DNA from: Nocardioides silvaticus
GTDB lineage: Bacteria; Actinomycetota; Actinomycetes; Propionibacteriales; Nocardioidaceae
Assembly: GCF_003160695.1 (NCBI RefSeq)
Contig: NZ_QGDD01000007.1
Location: 1 to 64,000, forward strand
Reading direction: 5' to 3'
DNA length: 64,000 bases
How positions within the stretch are numbered: the stretch's first letter is position 1; every line of letters begins with the position of its first letter. The notes beneath the pieces are model-generated. The model searched no databases. It was not told the DNA's origin and saw only the letters and a program-made list of their open reading frames with translations. Below are positions 1-7,812 of this stretch, in pieces. The position numbers were made by a program, and so were the translations under genes.

Positions 1-74
1 GGATAGTCCCGCCGATGGTCGGCGAACATCCTCAGCGCGCGTTCCTTGACCGCGGCATCGATCTTCTTGGGCAT
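1..74 (-). CDS. IS3-family transposase OrfA, N-terminal fragment (runs off the window)
   Basis: Only 24 codons are visible, reading MPKKIDAAVKERALRMFADH and continuing past the window edge. This matches the start of the helix-turn-helix OrfA proteins of actinobacterial IS3-family elements, which bind the terminal repeats and are extended by -1 frameshifting into the DDE-domain OrfB. The ATG has an excellent Shine-Dalgarno (AGGAGGA, 7 nt upstream). Whether OrfB is intact cannot be seen. Call is by recognition of a short stretch, so moderately sure. Confidence 0.7.
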   Translation of the reverse strand, partial: MPKKIDAAVKERALRMFADHRRDY

Positions 75-127
75 GTGCTCATCCTCCTGGACTCAAACAG
101 GAGCGGCATCAAACCCGTAACGGTTCA
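1..127 (-). mobile_element. IS3-family insertion sequence, one end only
   Basis: On the minus strand the element begins at 127 with TGAACCGTTACGGGTTTG, the TGA-type terminal sequence usual for IS3-family elements. AGGAGGA at 82-88 then precedes a transposase start at 74. The boundary is set by the neighbouring DUF222/HNH gene, whose conserved reading breaks exactly at this TGA. The rest of the element, its other end and any target duplication lie outside the window. The family assignment rests on the short OrfA start and the terminus. Confidence 0.75.
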
Positions 128-1338
128 GCCCAGTGGGTGATGTGGTGGGCGTCGCAGGCGAGGGGGAGGCGGGTGCAGCCGGGGAAGGCGCAGTGGTGGT
201 CGCGCAGGACCAGGGCGTTCCAGATGCCGGTGGTGACCAGGCGTTGGGTGCGGTCCACGTCGAGGACCTGACCCTGACTGCCGAGGACGGCGGGGATGAT
301 CTCGGCATCGCAGGCGAGCCGGCGCACGGCAGCGGCCGACAAGCGATCGCCGGTGGGGAGGATGCCGCCGTCGGCCAGGTGTCCGTCGGTCTGCTCGAGC
401 AGGTTGGCGAGGGGGATGGTGATGGTGATCCGGGCGGTGGTGCTGTGGGCGTGGGGAACGCTGTCGGTGTGCTGGAGGCGGCGGCAGGCCTCGAGGAGGG
501 CGTCCCACATCCGGGTGCCGTGCTCCCTGGGGTCGGCACCGGTGTGCGCGCATTCGGGGTCGGGGCAGCGTTTGCCGAGGAGGTGGCCGTTGTCGTCGAG
601 CTCGAAGCCCTGCTCGGGTTTGCGGGGTTCCCCGCCGCAGGCGCCGGGTTCGGTGGTCACGGGTGCTGAGAGCGGCAGGAGGACGGCTTTGACGAGCTCT
701 GTTTCCTCGATGGTGGCGTAGCCCTTGATCCGCACCCCGCCGAGGGTGTCGGGGGTGAAGGAGAGGTAGCGGGCGTGGTGGGCGCCGCGTTCGGCACGGT
801 CCTTGTCCAGGTCGGCTGAGAGCAGGGTGCCGTCGGGGTCGAGCTCGCGGACCACGGTGGGGAAGGCGTGGTCGAGGTCGGTGGCGTCGTAGCCGTGCTC
901 GGCGACCAGCCCCAGCATCTTGGATGCTGCGTCCTCGCGCAGCTCGGGTGCCTGCGGCAAGGTCGACACTCGGCCGCCGATGACCGCGGCCTGCGCGAGC
1001 GAGATCTGGCCGGCAGCAAGAGCAGCACGGACGGCGGGGAGGCGGCTGGTCTTCTTCGCCACCCGGGTCAGGGTGCCGCCGGTGCCTTTGCGGCCGCCGA
1101 GGAGGTGGGTGAGGAAGTCCTTGGTCGAGGCCCACCCGATCGCCTCGGGTGCACCGGTGGACTCCAGCTGCTCGGCCAGGCCGACCAGCGCGCCGTCGAC
1201 CAGGGCCTTGACCTGGGCGAGGGCAGCGGCGGCCTGTACCGCCTCGGCGCCGGTGAGCTGGTCCCATGGGACCTCGGCAAGTTCCCGGGCGTGGTCGAGG
1301 ACGGCGGTTGCCGTTTCGAGCGCGCCGGGTGAAGTCAT
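109..1338 (-). CDS. DUF222/HNH endonuclease (13E12-type), C-terminus cut off by the IS
   Basis: A 409-residue protein of the DUF222 plus HNH family (the REP13E12-type proteins of mycobacteria). The DUF222 part fills roughly residues 1-300. The C-terminus carries the start of the HNH motif, CAFPGCTRLPLACDAHHITHW. Family members continue with a Gly-rich turn and a last histidine in LLCxHHH; here the reading after HW is supplied by the IS end (A-E-P-L-R-V-stop), so the final catalytic/metal histidine is missing and the nuclease is probably inactive. The ATG at 1338 is preceded by a perfect LexA-type box. The remainder of the gene would lie beyond the other end of the IS, outside the window. Function of the family is poorly known; some members are SOS-induced. 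Confidence 0.85.
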   Translation of the reverse strand: MTSPGALETATAVLDHARELAEVPWDQLTGAEAVQAAAALAQVKALVDGALVGLAEQLESTGAPEAIGWASTKDFLTHLLGGRKGTGGTLTRVAKKTSRLPAVRAALAAGQISLAQAAVIGGRVSTLPQAPELREDAASKMLGLVAEHGYDATDLDHAFPTVVRELDPDGTLLSADLDKDRAERGAHHARYLSFTPDTLGGVRIKGYATIEETELVKAVLLPLSAPVTTEPGACGGEPRKPEQGFELDDNGHLLGKRCPDPECAHTGADPREHGTRMWDALLEACRRLQHTDSVPHAHSTTARITITIPLANLLEQTDGHLADGGILPTGDRLSAAAVRRLACDAEIIPAVLGSQGQVLDVDRTQRLVTTGIWNALVLRDHHCAFPGCTRLPLACDAHHITHWAEPLRV

Positions 1339-1350
1339 GCGCTCAGTCTA

Positions 1351-1366
1351 TCGAACAAGTGTTCGA
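1351..1366 (-). promoter_or_regulatory. LexA (SOS) box upstream of the DUF222/HNH gene
   Basis: TCGAACAAGTGTTCGA is a perfect match to the actinobacterial LexA consensus TCGAAC-N4-GTTCGA. It lies 12 bp upstream of the start codon. 13E12-family genes in M. tuberculosis are known LexA targets, which supports the reading. Seen directly; LexA binding is inferred. Confidence 0.85.
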
Positions 1367-1474
1367 ACAGCAACGGTGAACGCGATTCATCTGAGGAAAT
1401 CTGGGGCCCGCCGGCCGGGAGATGGCGGCGACCATTGTCCTCCTTGCTCCGTCCAAAGCCCTTTCGATCGAACG

Positions 1475-2037
1475 ATTCACAGCCGCAAGGCCGCGGTGAT
1501 CGCACCGCGTCTCGATACGGCCTCGCGCCAGAGCGCTCGGCCTACTCGACGACCGATGACGGTGGTCGCAACCACCCACAGCCGGAAGGCCGCAGTGATC
1601 GCACCGCGTCTCGATACGGCCTCGCGCCAGGGCGCTCGGCCTACTCGACGACCGATGGCGGTCGCCACCACCCACAGCGGCGAGGCCGCGGGCAGCGGTA
1701 GGCGTCTCGATACGGCCTCGCGCCAGGGCGCTCGGCCTACTCGACGACCGAGAGTGGCTCGGTTCCTCCCCGATGACCGATAGCGGCCTTCTCGACGACC
1801 GAGGGGCGCGGCCCGTCAGTCGGCGGCGGCGCGCAGCCGCGCGCTCCTCGCTCCCGCCGAAAGCCCTTTCGGTCGCCACCACCCACAGCCGAAAGGTCGC
1901 AGTGATCGCACGGCGTCTCGATACGGCCTCGCGCTAGGGCGCTCGGCCTGCTCGACGACCGGACGACGTCTCGATACGGTCTCGCGCAGAGCGCTCGGCA
2001 TCCTCGACGACCGATGGCGGCCTCCTCGACGACCGAG
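1475..2037. repeat. Array of about five 48-bp palindromic repeat units in the gene-free stretch 1339-2048
   Basis: Five near-identical units start at 1509, 1608, 1704, 1915 and 1968. Each runs from GTCTCGATACGG through a GC-rich centre (CTCGCGCCAGGGCGCTCGG) to CTCGACGACCGA, about 48 bp, and each is an imperfect palindrome able to fold into one hairpin. Truncated copies of the right end (CTCGACGACCGA) sit at 1791 and 2024. The spacers are repeats too: an ACCACCCACAGCC...GCAGTGATCGCAC segment precedes units 1, 2 and 4, giving a period of 96-99 bp for units 1-3. CGAAAGCCCTTTCG, itself palindromic, occurs at 1859-1872. No credible gene is seen between 1339 and 2048; 1380-1470 shows nothing recognisable. 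This is a REP/BIME-like dispersed repeat cluster. Confidence 0.85.
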
Positions 2038-2048
2038 GGGGTGGAAAA

Positions 2049-2084
2049 CGCCAGCGGACCTACGATCTCGTAGGTCCGCTGGCG
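2049..2084 (-). terminator. Rho-independent terminator after tRNA-Pro
   Basis: A perfect 17-bp inverted repeat (arm CGCCAGCGGACCTACGA) with a 2-nt centre. On the minus strand it is followed directly by TTTTCC and lies 24 bp past the tRNA 3' end. Hairpin plus U-tract is the canonical intrinsic terminator. Confidence 0.85.
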
Positions 2085-2108
2085 GTGATGTCCGGGGACA
2101 TCATGCGG

Positions 2109-2182
2109 TCGGGCTGACAGGATTTGAACCTGCGGCCTCCTCGTCCCGAACGAGGCGCGCTACCAAGCTGCGCCACAGCCCG
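2109..2182 (-). tRNA. tRNA-Pro (anticodon CGG)
   Basis: A full cloverleaf of 74 nt folds on the minus strand: acceptor arms CGGGCTG/CAGCCCG, D-arm GCGC...GCGC, anticodon stem CCTCG/CGAGG with loop TTCGGGA (anticodon CGG), and T-arm GCAGG-TTCAAAT-CCTGT. The discriminator is A and the 3' CCA is not encoded in full. A proline tRNA next to the ponA2/metallophosphoesterase block is also the arrangement I recall from mycobacteria. Confidence 0.97.
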
Positions 2183-2255
2183 CACAAGCACGGGAGCATA
2201 GCCGAGGGGATCCGCGCTCCCACAATCGGACCCACCCCGGGGCGGCCGGGACCGG

Positions 2256-3197
2256 TCAGTCGCGAGCGCGCAGGGTGAGCAGCGTGGCCTCGGGGCGGCA
2301 CGCCACCCGGATCCGTGAGTACGGGCTGGTGCCGAGACCCGCAGACACGTGCAGCCAGGCCGACCCGGCCTCACCAGGCTTCGAGTCCGCCGGGTGGCGG
2401 TGCAGGCCGCGAGCCCGTTCCGGTTCGAGGTCGCAGTTGGTCGTCAGCGCGCGGCCGGGGGCGCGCAGGTTGCCGAGCCGGGGCAGGCAGACCTGGCCGC
2501 CGTGGGTGTGACCGGCCACGATCGCGTCGTACCCGTCGGCGGCGTACTGGTCCAGCACCCGGAGGTACGGCGCGTGCGCGATCCCGAGCCGGAGGTCGGC
2601 CGCCGGGTCGGCCGGCCCGGACACGGCCTCGAGGTCGTCGTACCGCAGGTGCGGGTCGTCGACGCCGGCGAACGCGATCCGGGCCTCGCCGACCACCAGC
2701 GCGGCGCGGCGGTTGGTGAGGTCGAGCCAGCCGGCACCGGCCAGGCCGGCCGTGAGGCCACCCCAGGGCAGCGCCGGCACGTTGACGTGCCGCTTGCCGC
2801 TGTCGGGCAGCAGGTAGCTGATCGGGTTGCGGAAGCCGGGCTCGAAGTAGTCGTTGGAGCCGTGCACGAACACGCCCGGCCGGTCGAGCAGCCCGCCGAG
2901 GCTGTCGAGCACGACCGGCACCGAGTCGCGGTGGGCCAGGTTGTCGCCGGTGTCGATCACCAGGTCCGGCTCGAGGGTCGCCAGCCCGCGCAGCCACTCC
3001 TGCTTGCGGGTCTGGCCCGGCGTCATGTGGATGTCGCTGAGATGCAGCACGCGCAGCGGCCGCATGCCCGCCGGGAGGACCGGGACGTCCACCTTCCGCA
3101 GCGTGTACTGGCGCGCCTCCCAGGCGGCGTACGCCGTCGCCAGCACTCCGGAAGCGACGCCGGTGCCGAGCAGACCGACAATCCGTGAGGGGCGCAC
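2256..3197 (-). CDS. Membrane-anchored metallophosphoesterase
   Basis: A 313-residue calcineurin-like phosphoesterase. The metal-site motifs appear in order: LHLSDIHMT (about residue 52), DTGDN (about 82), GSND (about 114) and a C-terminal GHTHGGQ (about 228). An N-terminal hydrophobic segment (GLLGTGVASGVLATAYAAW) anchors it with the catalytic domain probably outside the membrane. It is the counterpart of the gene next to ponA2 in mycobacteria (Rv3683, from memory). The substrate is unknown; related proteins act on nucleotides, UDP-diacylglucosamine or phospholipid-like esters. It diverges from the yqeY gene with 26 bp between start codons, so both promoters must fit in or overlap that gap. 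Confidence 0.88.
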   Translation of the reverse strand: MRPSRIVGLLGTGVASGVLATAYAAWEARQYTLRKVDVPVLPAGMRPLRVLHLSDIHMTPGQTRKQEWLRGLATLEPDLVIDTGDNLAHRDSVPVVLDSLGGLLDRPGVFVHGSNDYFEPGFRNPISYLLPDSGKRHVNVPALPWGGLTAGLAGAGWLDLTNRRAALVVGEARIAFAGVDDPHLRYDDLEAVSGPADPAADLRLGIAHAPYLRVLDQYAADGYDAIVAGHTHGGQVCLPRLGNLRAPGRALTTNCDLEPERARGLHRHPADSKPGEAGSAWLHVSAGLGTSPYSRIRVACRPEATLLTLRARD

Positions 3198-3223
3198 TGC
3201 ACCAGCCTGCCAGAATCGTTCGC

Positions 3224-3682
3224 ATGAACTCGCTGAAGGACCGCCTGCGCACCGACCTCACCGCCGCCATGAAGGCGCGGGACGAGGTGCGCTCCTCCAC
3301 GATCCGGATGATCCTCACCGCGGTCACCAACGCCGAGGTGGCCGGCAGCACCGCCAAGGAGCTGTCCGACGACGAGATGCTCACGGTCCTCTCGACCGAG
3401 GCCAAGAAGCGGCGGGAGGCTGCGGTCGCCTTCGAGGAGGGCAACCGGCCCGAGATGGCGGCCAAGGAGCGCGCGGAGGCGGCGGTGATCGCCGACTACC
3501 TCCCGGCGCAGCTCAGCCCCGAGGAGATCGCCGAGATCGTCACGGCCGCCGTCGAGAAGCTCGGCGCGGCCGGCGCCGGTCCCAAGGCGATGGGCCAGGT
3601 GATGGGCCTGGTGCAGCCCCAGGTCAAGGGCCGCGCCGACGGCGCCGCCGTCGCGGCGGAGGTACGGCGCCAGCTCGGCTAA
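3224..3682 (+). CDS. GatB/YqeY-domain protein
   Basis: A 152-residue YqeY-family protein, nearly all alpha-helical. It resembles the C-terminal tRNA-binding domain of GatB and may assist amidotransferase or tRNA-related steps, but no reaction is established for the stand-alone protein. Family marks include the start MNSLKDRLRTDLTAAMKARD, the central YLPAQLS motif and the C-terminal GPKAMGQVMG. Length is standard. The ATG at 3224 was chosen because the family starts at this point; an in-frame start at 3185 would add an unlikely Arg/Pro stretch. Its stop overlaps the 3' end of the convergent penicillin-binding protein gene by 4 bp. Confidence 0.93.
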   Translation: MNSLKDRLRTDLTAAMKARDEVRSSTIRMILTAVTNAEVAGSTAKELSDDEMLTVLSTEAKKRREAAVAFEEGNRPEMAAKERAEAAVIADYLPAQLSPEEIAEIVTAAVEKLGAAGAGPKAMGQVMGLVQPQVKGRADGAAVAAEVRRQLG

Positions 3683-6036
3683 CCGCGCCCGCGACCTCGG
3701 CCGTTGTTGCCGTTGTTGTCGTTGCCGTTGCCGTTGTTGTTGCCGCGGCCGTTGTTCCGGTCGGGTTTCCTCGGCGTGCCGTCGGAGATGTAGATCGTCA
3801 CCGTGTCGCCCGAGCCGAACATCGAGCCCGCCGCCGGCGAGGTGTAGGCGACGGTGCCGCGAGCGGCGGCCGAGTCGACGTACCCGCCGTTGGCGACCTG
3901 GAACCCGGCGCCCTCGAGCTGCGCCGTCGCGGACTCGATCGAGTAGCCGCCGACGTACGGCACGGGGATCAGGACTCCGGCGACGTCCTCGCCGGACGGC
4001 TGGACGAAGTCCTCGTCAGGGAGGTACGGCGCGAGCGCCTTGAAGGCATCGCCCCAGATCGGTCCGGCGGTCGACGATCCCGAGGTCGACGCGACGACGC
4101 CACCGATGAGCTTCCCGTCGAGCGACTCCGGCTCACCGACCTCGTTGACGCCCCCGACGGCAGCGGCGCCGGCCAGGTTCGGTGTGTAGCCGGCGAACCA
4201 CACCGAGCGGTTGGCCGACGAGGTGCCCGTCTTGCCCGCCGAGGGCTGCGGCGGCGCGATGTACTGCCCGAAGCCACCCGGTGCGGTCACGCCCTCGAGC
4301 ACGTCGTTGACGGCGTCGGCGACGGGGCTCGGGAGCTCCTGGGTGCACTTGGGCTTGTAGTCCTTGAGCACGTTGCCCTGGTTGTCGGCGATCTTGGTGA
4401 CGGGCAGCGAGTCGCAGTGCTTGCCGCGCGCCGCGAACGTCGCGTAGGCCTCGGCCATCTCCAGGGGGCTGACGTCGACGAAGCCGAGCGTGAACGCCGG
4501 TCGCATCTCGTCCTTCGGGTTGGTGAGCCGGACGCCGAGGCGCTTGGCGAGCCGGTAGGGCTCGCAGATCCCGGTCTCCTGCTCGAGCTCGGCGAAGAAC
4601 GTGTTCACCGAGCCTTGGAGACCCGTGTAGAGGTTGACCGTGTGCGGAGCGAAGTCGAAGTTCGAGACGCTCCACACGTTCGAGCTCTGGTAGGGGCCGT
4701 CGCAGGTCTCGAAGGTGTTCTCCGGGATGAACGCCTCGGCCGGGACGTTGTAGGTCTTGTTGAGCGGGATGCCCTGCTCGATCGCGGACGCGAGCACGAA
4801 CGTCTTGAACGTCGAGCCGGGCTGGAAGCCGGCGGCGTTGCCGTACTCCTTCGGCACCGTGTAGTTGAGGAACGTCTGGCCCGGGCCCTTGCCGAGCTCG
4901 CGGGACTGGGCGAGCGCCTTCACCAAGCCGGTGCCCGGTTCGACCAGCGCCATCGCGCCGATCACGCTCTCCTGGGGGTACACGTGGCTGTTCATCGACG
5001 TCTGCGCCGCCTCCTGCATGCGCATGTCGATCGAGGTGGTGATGGTGAGGCCGCCGTTCTCGATCAGCCGCCACCGCTCGCGCGGGGTGCGGCCGAGCGC
5101 GGGGTCCTTCTTGAGCCAGGCGATGACGTACTCGCAGAAGAACTGGGCGGGTGAGTTGACGCACCCGCGCTCCTTCTTCTGCACGTCGAGGCCGAGCGGC
5201 AGCGCCTTGGCCTTGTCGGCCTTCTTCTGGGAGATGACGCTCAGCTCGGCCATCCGCTCCAGGACGACGTTGCGGCGCTCACGCGAGCGGTCGGGGTTCT
5301 CGGTCGGGTCGAACGCGCCCGGGCTCTGCACGATGCCCGCGAGCATGGCCGACTGGCGCAGGTTCAGCTCGTTGGCGTTGACGTTGAAGTAGTGCTGGGC
5401 GGCGGCCTGGATGCCGTAGGCGCCGTCACCGAAGTAGGCGGTGTTGAGGTAGCGCTCGAGGATCCAGTCCTTGGAGTACTTCTTCTCCAGGGCGATGGCG
5501 TAGCGGAGCTCGCGCAGCTTGCGGGCGTAGGTGTCGTCCGTGGCCGCCTTGCGCTCCTCCTTGGACTTGGCCTGGTTGACGAGGGTCAGCTTGACCAGCT
5601 GCTGGGTGATGGACGAGCCGCCCTGGACCACGCCGTCGGCGGCCTGGTTGGTGAACAGGGCCCGGATGGTGCCCTTCACGTCGAGCGCGCCGTGCTGGTA
5701 GAAGCGGTAGTCCTCGATCGAGATGATCGCCTCGACCATGGTCCGCGAGATCGCCCGGAGCGGGACGATCACCCGGTTCTGGTCGTAGATGGTCGCGATC
5801 TGCTTGCCGTTGGCGTCGAGGATCTCGGTGCGCTGGGGGAGCAGGTCGGTCTCCAGCTCCTGCGGCAGCTCGTCGATCGACTCGGACACGTTGCGGGCCG
5901 CGAAGCCCAGCACGCCGGCGAACGGGATCGCGAGACCGGACACCACGACACCGAGCACGGCGCTGACGACCAGCATCACCGCGAGGTGCGACACCACCTT
6001 GGGAGCAGACAGACCATCGGTCCTGGAGCGCGCCAT
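3679..6036 (-). CDS. ponA2: Bifunctional class A penicillin-binding protein with C-terminal PASTA domain
   Basis: A 785-residue peptidoglycan glycosyltransferase/transpeptidase. An N-terminal cytoplasmic tail and one TM helix (residues 17-45) precede the GT51 domain, with E108 in IEDYRFYQHG and GGSSITQQLVK at 139-149. The transpeptidase domain has S408-T-F-K411, S476-V-N478 and K602-T-G604. One PASTA repeat (about 688-751) should sense uncrosslinked peptidoglycan or beta-lactams. The last 25 residues are a low-complexity Asn/Gly/Arg tail. It polymerises and crosslinks the cell wall outside the membrane. It is divergent from the wblA-like gene with 226 bp between, the same partnership as ponA2/whiB4 in M. 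tuberculosis; the symbol follows that synteny. Confidence 0.95.
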   Translation of the reverse strand: MARSRTDGLSAPKVVSHLAVMLVVSAVLGVVVSGLAIPFAGVLGFAARNVSESIDELPQELETDLLPQRTEILDANGKQIATIYDQNRVIVPLRAISRTMVEAIISIEDYRFYQHGALDVKGTIRALFTNQAADGVVQGGSSITQQLVKLTLVNQAKSKEERKAATDDTYARKLRELRYAIALEKKYSKDWILERYLNTAYFGDGAYGIQAAAQHYFNVNANELNLRQSAMLAGIVQSPGAFDPTENPDRSRERRNVVLERMAELSVISQKKADKAKALPLGLDVQKKERGCVNSPAQFFCEYVIAWLKKDPALGRTPRERWRLIENGGLTITTSIDMRMQEAAQTSMNSHVYPQESVIGAMALVEPGTGLVKALAQSRELGKGPGQTFLNYTVPKEYGNAAGFQPGSTFKTFVLASAIEQGIPLNKTYNVPAEAFIPENTFETCDGPYQSSNVWSVSNFDFAPHTVNLYTGLQGSVNTFFAELEQETGICEPYRLAKRLGVRLTNPKDEMRPAFTLGFVDVSPLEMAEAYATFAARGKHCDSLPVTKIADNQGNVLKDYKPKCTQELPSPVADAVNDVLEGVTAPGGFGQYIAPPQPSAGKTGTSSANRSVWFAGYTPNLAGAAAVGGVNEVGEPESLDGKLIGGVVASTSGSSTAGPIWGDAFKALAPYLPDEDFVQPSGEDVAGVLIPVPYVGGYSIESATAQLEGAGFQVANGGYVDSAAARGTVAYTSPAAGSMFGSGDTVTIYISDGTPRKPDRNNGRGNNNGNGNDNNGNNGRGRGRG

Positions 6037-6262
6037 GGCGCCCAGCGTACGTGAGACCGGCGATGGGTCCGGAACTCACGTTTCAGGGTGGTCGCCGCCT
6101 GAAAACCCGCTCGTCACGCCTCGGCCTAGTGAAATGTGACCAGGAAGGTTGAACAGAACTGGTGATGCGCTGGTCCAGACCTGTACTTTACCTTGGCACG
6201 ACGAGGAGGACTTCGCGGCGCTGTGGGGGTGCCGCCCTCCTACACATGATGGGGACAACAAC

Positions 6263-6553
6263 ATGTGGGTAGAGGACTGGGCCCTGCGCGCAGCCTGCAA
6301 GAACGAGCAGCCGGACCAGCTGTTCGTGCGGGGCGCGGAGCAGAACAAGGCCAAGATGGTGTGCACCGGTTGCCCGGTGCGGACGGAGTGCCTCGCGGAG
6401 GCGCTCGACAACCAGATCGAGTGGGGCGTCTGGGGTGGGATGACCGAGCGTGAGCGGCGTGCGCTGCTCCGTCGCCGGCCTGCTGCCTCCTGGCGCAAGG
6501 TGCTCGAGACGGCGCGCGACCGCGAGACCGAGCAGGTCTCGGTCGAGGCCTGA
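6263..6553 (+). CDS. wblA: WhiB-family Fe-S regulator, WblA/WhiB4 type
   Basis: A 96-residue WhiB-like protein. The four cluster cysteines are C12, C34, C37 and C43, binding a redox- or NO-sensitive [4Fe-4S]. GVWGG (55-59) and the basic ERERRALLRRRP follow, and the tail SWRKVLETA is specific to the WblA/WhiB4 branch. WblA controls development and antibiotic production in Streptomyces; WhiB4 is a redox regulator in mycobacteria. The ATG at 6263 is favoured because MWVEDWALRAAC matches the family start; a TTG at 6149 would add 38 atypical residues. No strong Shine-Dalgarno is visible (GGGGAC only). It converges on the ArsA pair. Confidence 0.93.
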   Translation: MWVEDWALRAACKNEQPDQLFVRGAEQNKAKMVCTGCPVRTECLAEALDNQIEWGVWGGMTERERRALLRRRPAASWRKVLETARDRETEQVSVEA

Positions 6554-6566
6554 CCGGACCTGACCG

Positions 6567-6585
6567 GGTCCGACTCAGTCGGACC
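6567..6585. terminator. Bidirectional hairpin between wblA and the ArsA operon
   Basis: GGTCCGAC-TCA-GTCGGACC is a perfect 8-bp stem with a 3-nt loop in a convergent gene junction of 21 bp. The loop TCA is itself the stop codon of the minus-strand ATPase. No U-tract is present, so termination is inferred from position and stability. Confidence 0.5.
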
Positions 6586-7789
6586 GGTCGGTCGAGCTCC
6601 CGCCGGAAGCGGCCAGGAGCTCGCCGATCCGGCGGAGGCCGTCGAGGTCGTGCACGTCGCCGGCGAGCGCTGGTACGACGACGGTCGGCACCTGCGGGTG
6701 CGCGGTCGCGAACCGCTCGCGCAGCGCGCGCTCGCGCTCGACCAGCTGCACCTGGTCGGCGTGCAGCCGGAGCAGCCCGGCGGCGAGGGTGCCGTTGCCG
6801 TCCCGCCGCAGCTTGCCGACCCCGGCCAGCGCGTCCTCCGCGGGCAGCGGGCTGTCGGGCGCCGGGCTGGCGCGGTTGACGATGAGGCCCGCGAGCGGCA
6901 TGCCGTCCTCGCTCAGCCGCTCGACGAAGTACGCCGCCTCGCGCAGCGCGTCCGGCTCGGGCGCGGCGACCACGAGGAACGCCGTACCGTCGGCCTGGAG
7001 CAGCGAGTAGGTCTTCTGGGCCCGCTGCCGGAATCCCCCGAACACGGTGTCGAGCGCGGACACGAACGTCTGCAGGTCCTTGAGGAACTGCGCGCCGAGG
7101 ATCTTGGTCAGCGCGTTGGTGATCAGGCTGAACCCGGCGGTCATCAGCTTCGCCGGACCCCGCGCCGGCGCGAGGAGCAGCCGCACGAATCGCCCGTCGA
7201 GGAAGCTGGACAGCCGCTCCGGGGCGTCGAGGAAGTCGAGCGCCGACCGGGACGGCGGCGTGTCCACCACGATCAGGTCGTAGGTCCCCGCCGCCTGCGC
7301 ATCGCGATGGATCTGGCCCAGCTTCTCCATCGCCATGTACTCCTGCGTGCCCGCGAACGAGCTCGACAGCGCGATGTAGAACGGGTTGGCGAGGATCTGC
7401 TGCGCCTTCTCGGGGCTGGCCTGCGACTCGACCACCTCGTCGAAGGTGCGCTTCATGTCGAGCATCATCGCGTCGAGGTGTCCGCCCGCGGCTTCGTCGA
7501 GCCCGGTCACCGGCCGGGGCGTGTTGTCGAGGGCCTCGATGCCCATCGACTGCGCCAGCCGGCGCGCGGGGTCGATCGTCAGCACGACGACCTTCCGCCC
7601 CTGCTCCGCTGCACGCAGCGCGAGCGCTGCCGACGTCGTGGTCTTGCCGACGCCGCCGGAGCCGCAGCAGACGATGATCCCGGTCCGCCGGTCGGCGATC
7701 AGCGCGTCGACGTCGAGGGACCCGGCGCGCCGGGCGTCCGGGGAGGCCGGGCCGACGCGGGTCTGTCGCTGGGTCGTGCTGCGTGCCAT
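6575..7789 (-). CDS. ArsA/GET3-family anion-transporting ATPase, second of a pair
   Basis: A 404-residue SIMIBI-class P-loop ATPase. The deviant Walker A, CCGSGGVGKTTT, is at about residues 41-52; VLTIDPARR is the switch segment and VVDTPPSRSALDF the DTPP motif. About 35 N-terminal residues come before the fold. The homologous mycobacterial pair (Rv3679-Rv3680) lies beside whiB4 and forms a heterocomplex. No membrane partner is encoded nearby, so transport of an anion is not shown. The ATG at 7789 has AAGGGA as Shine-Dalgarno and lies 23 bp past the stop of the first ATPase: one operon. Confidence 0.9.
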   Translation of the reverse strand: MARSTTQRQTRVGPASPDARRAGSLDVDALIADRRTGIIVCCGSGGVGKTTTSAALALRAAEQGRKVVVLTIDPARRLAQSMGIEALDNTPRPVTGLDEAAGGHLDAMMLDMKRTFDEVVESQASPEKAQQILANPFYIALSSSFAGTQEYMAMEKLGQIHRDAQAAGTYDLIVVDTPPSRSALDFLDAPERLSSFLDGRFVRLLLAPARGPAKLMTAGFSLITNALTKILGAQFLKDLQTFVSALDTVFGGFRQRAQKTYSLLQADGTAFLVVAAPEPDALREAAYFVERLSEDGMPLAGLIVNRASPAPDSPLPAEDALAGVGKLRRDGNGTLAAGLLRLHADQVQLVERERALRERFATAHPQVPTVVVPALAGDVHDLDGLRRIGELLAASGGSSTDRSD

Positions 7790-7812
7790 CAACGTCCCTT
7801 TCGTGGGGTTGG

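Noticed and set aside
1509..2014. CRISPR array
   Set aside because: Units are 48-bp palindromes and the spacers are themselves repeated; there are no cas genes and spacing is irregular.
6149..6262. N-terminal extension of the WhiB protein from TTG 6149
   Set aside because: The added 38 residues do not match the family, and the family start MWVEDW is an ATG at 6263.
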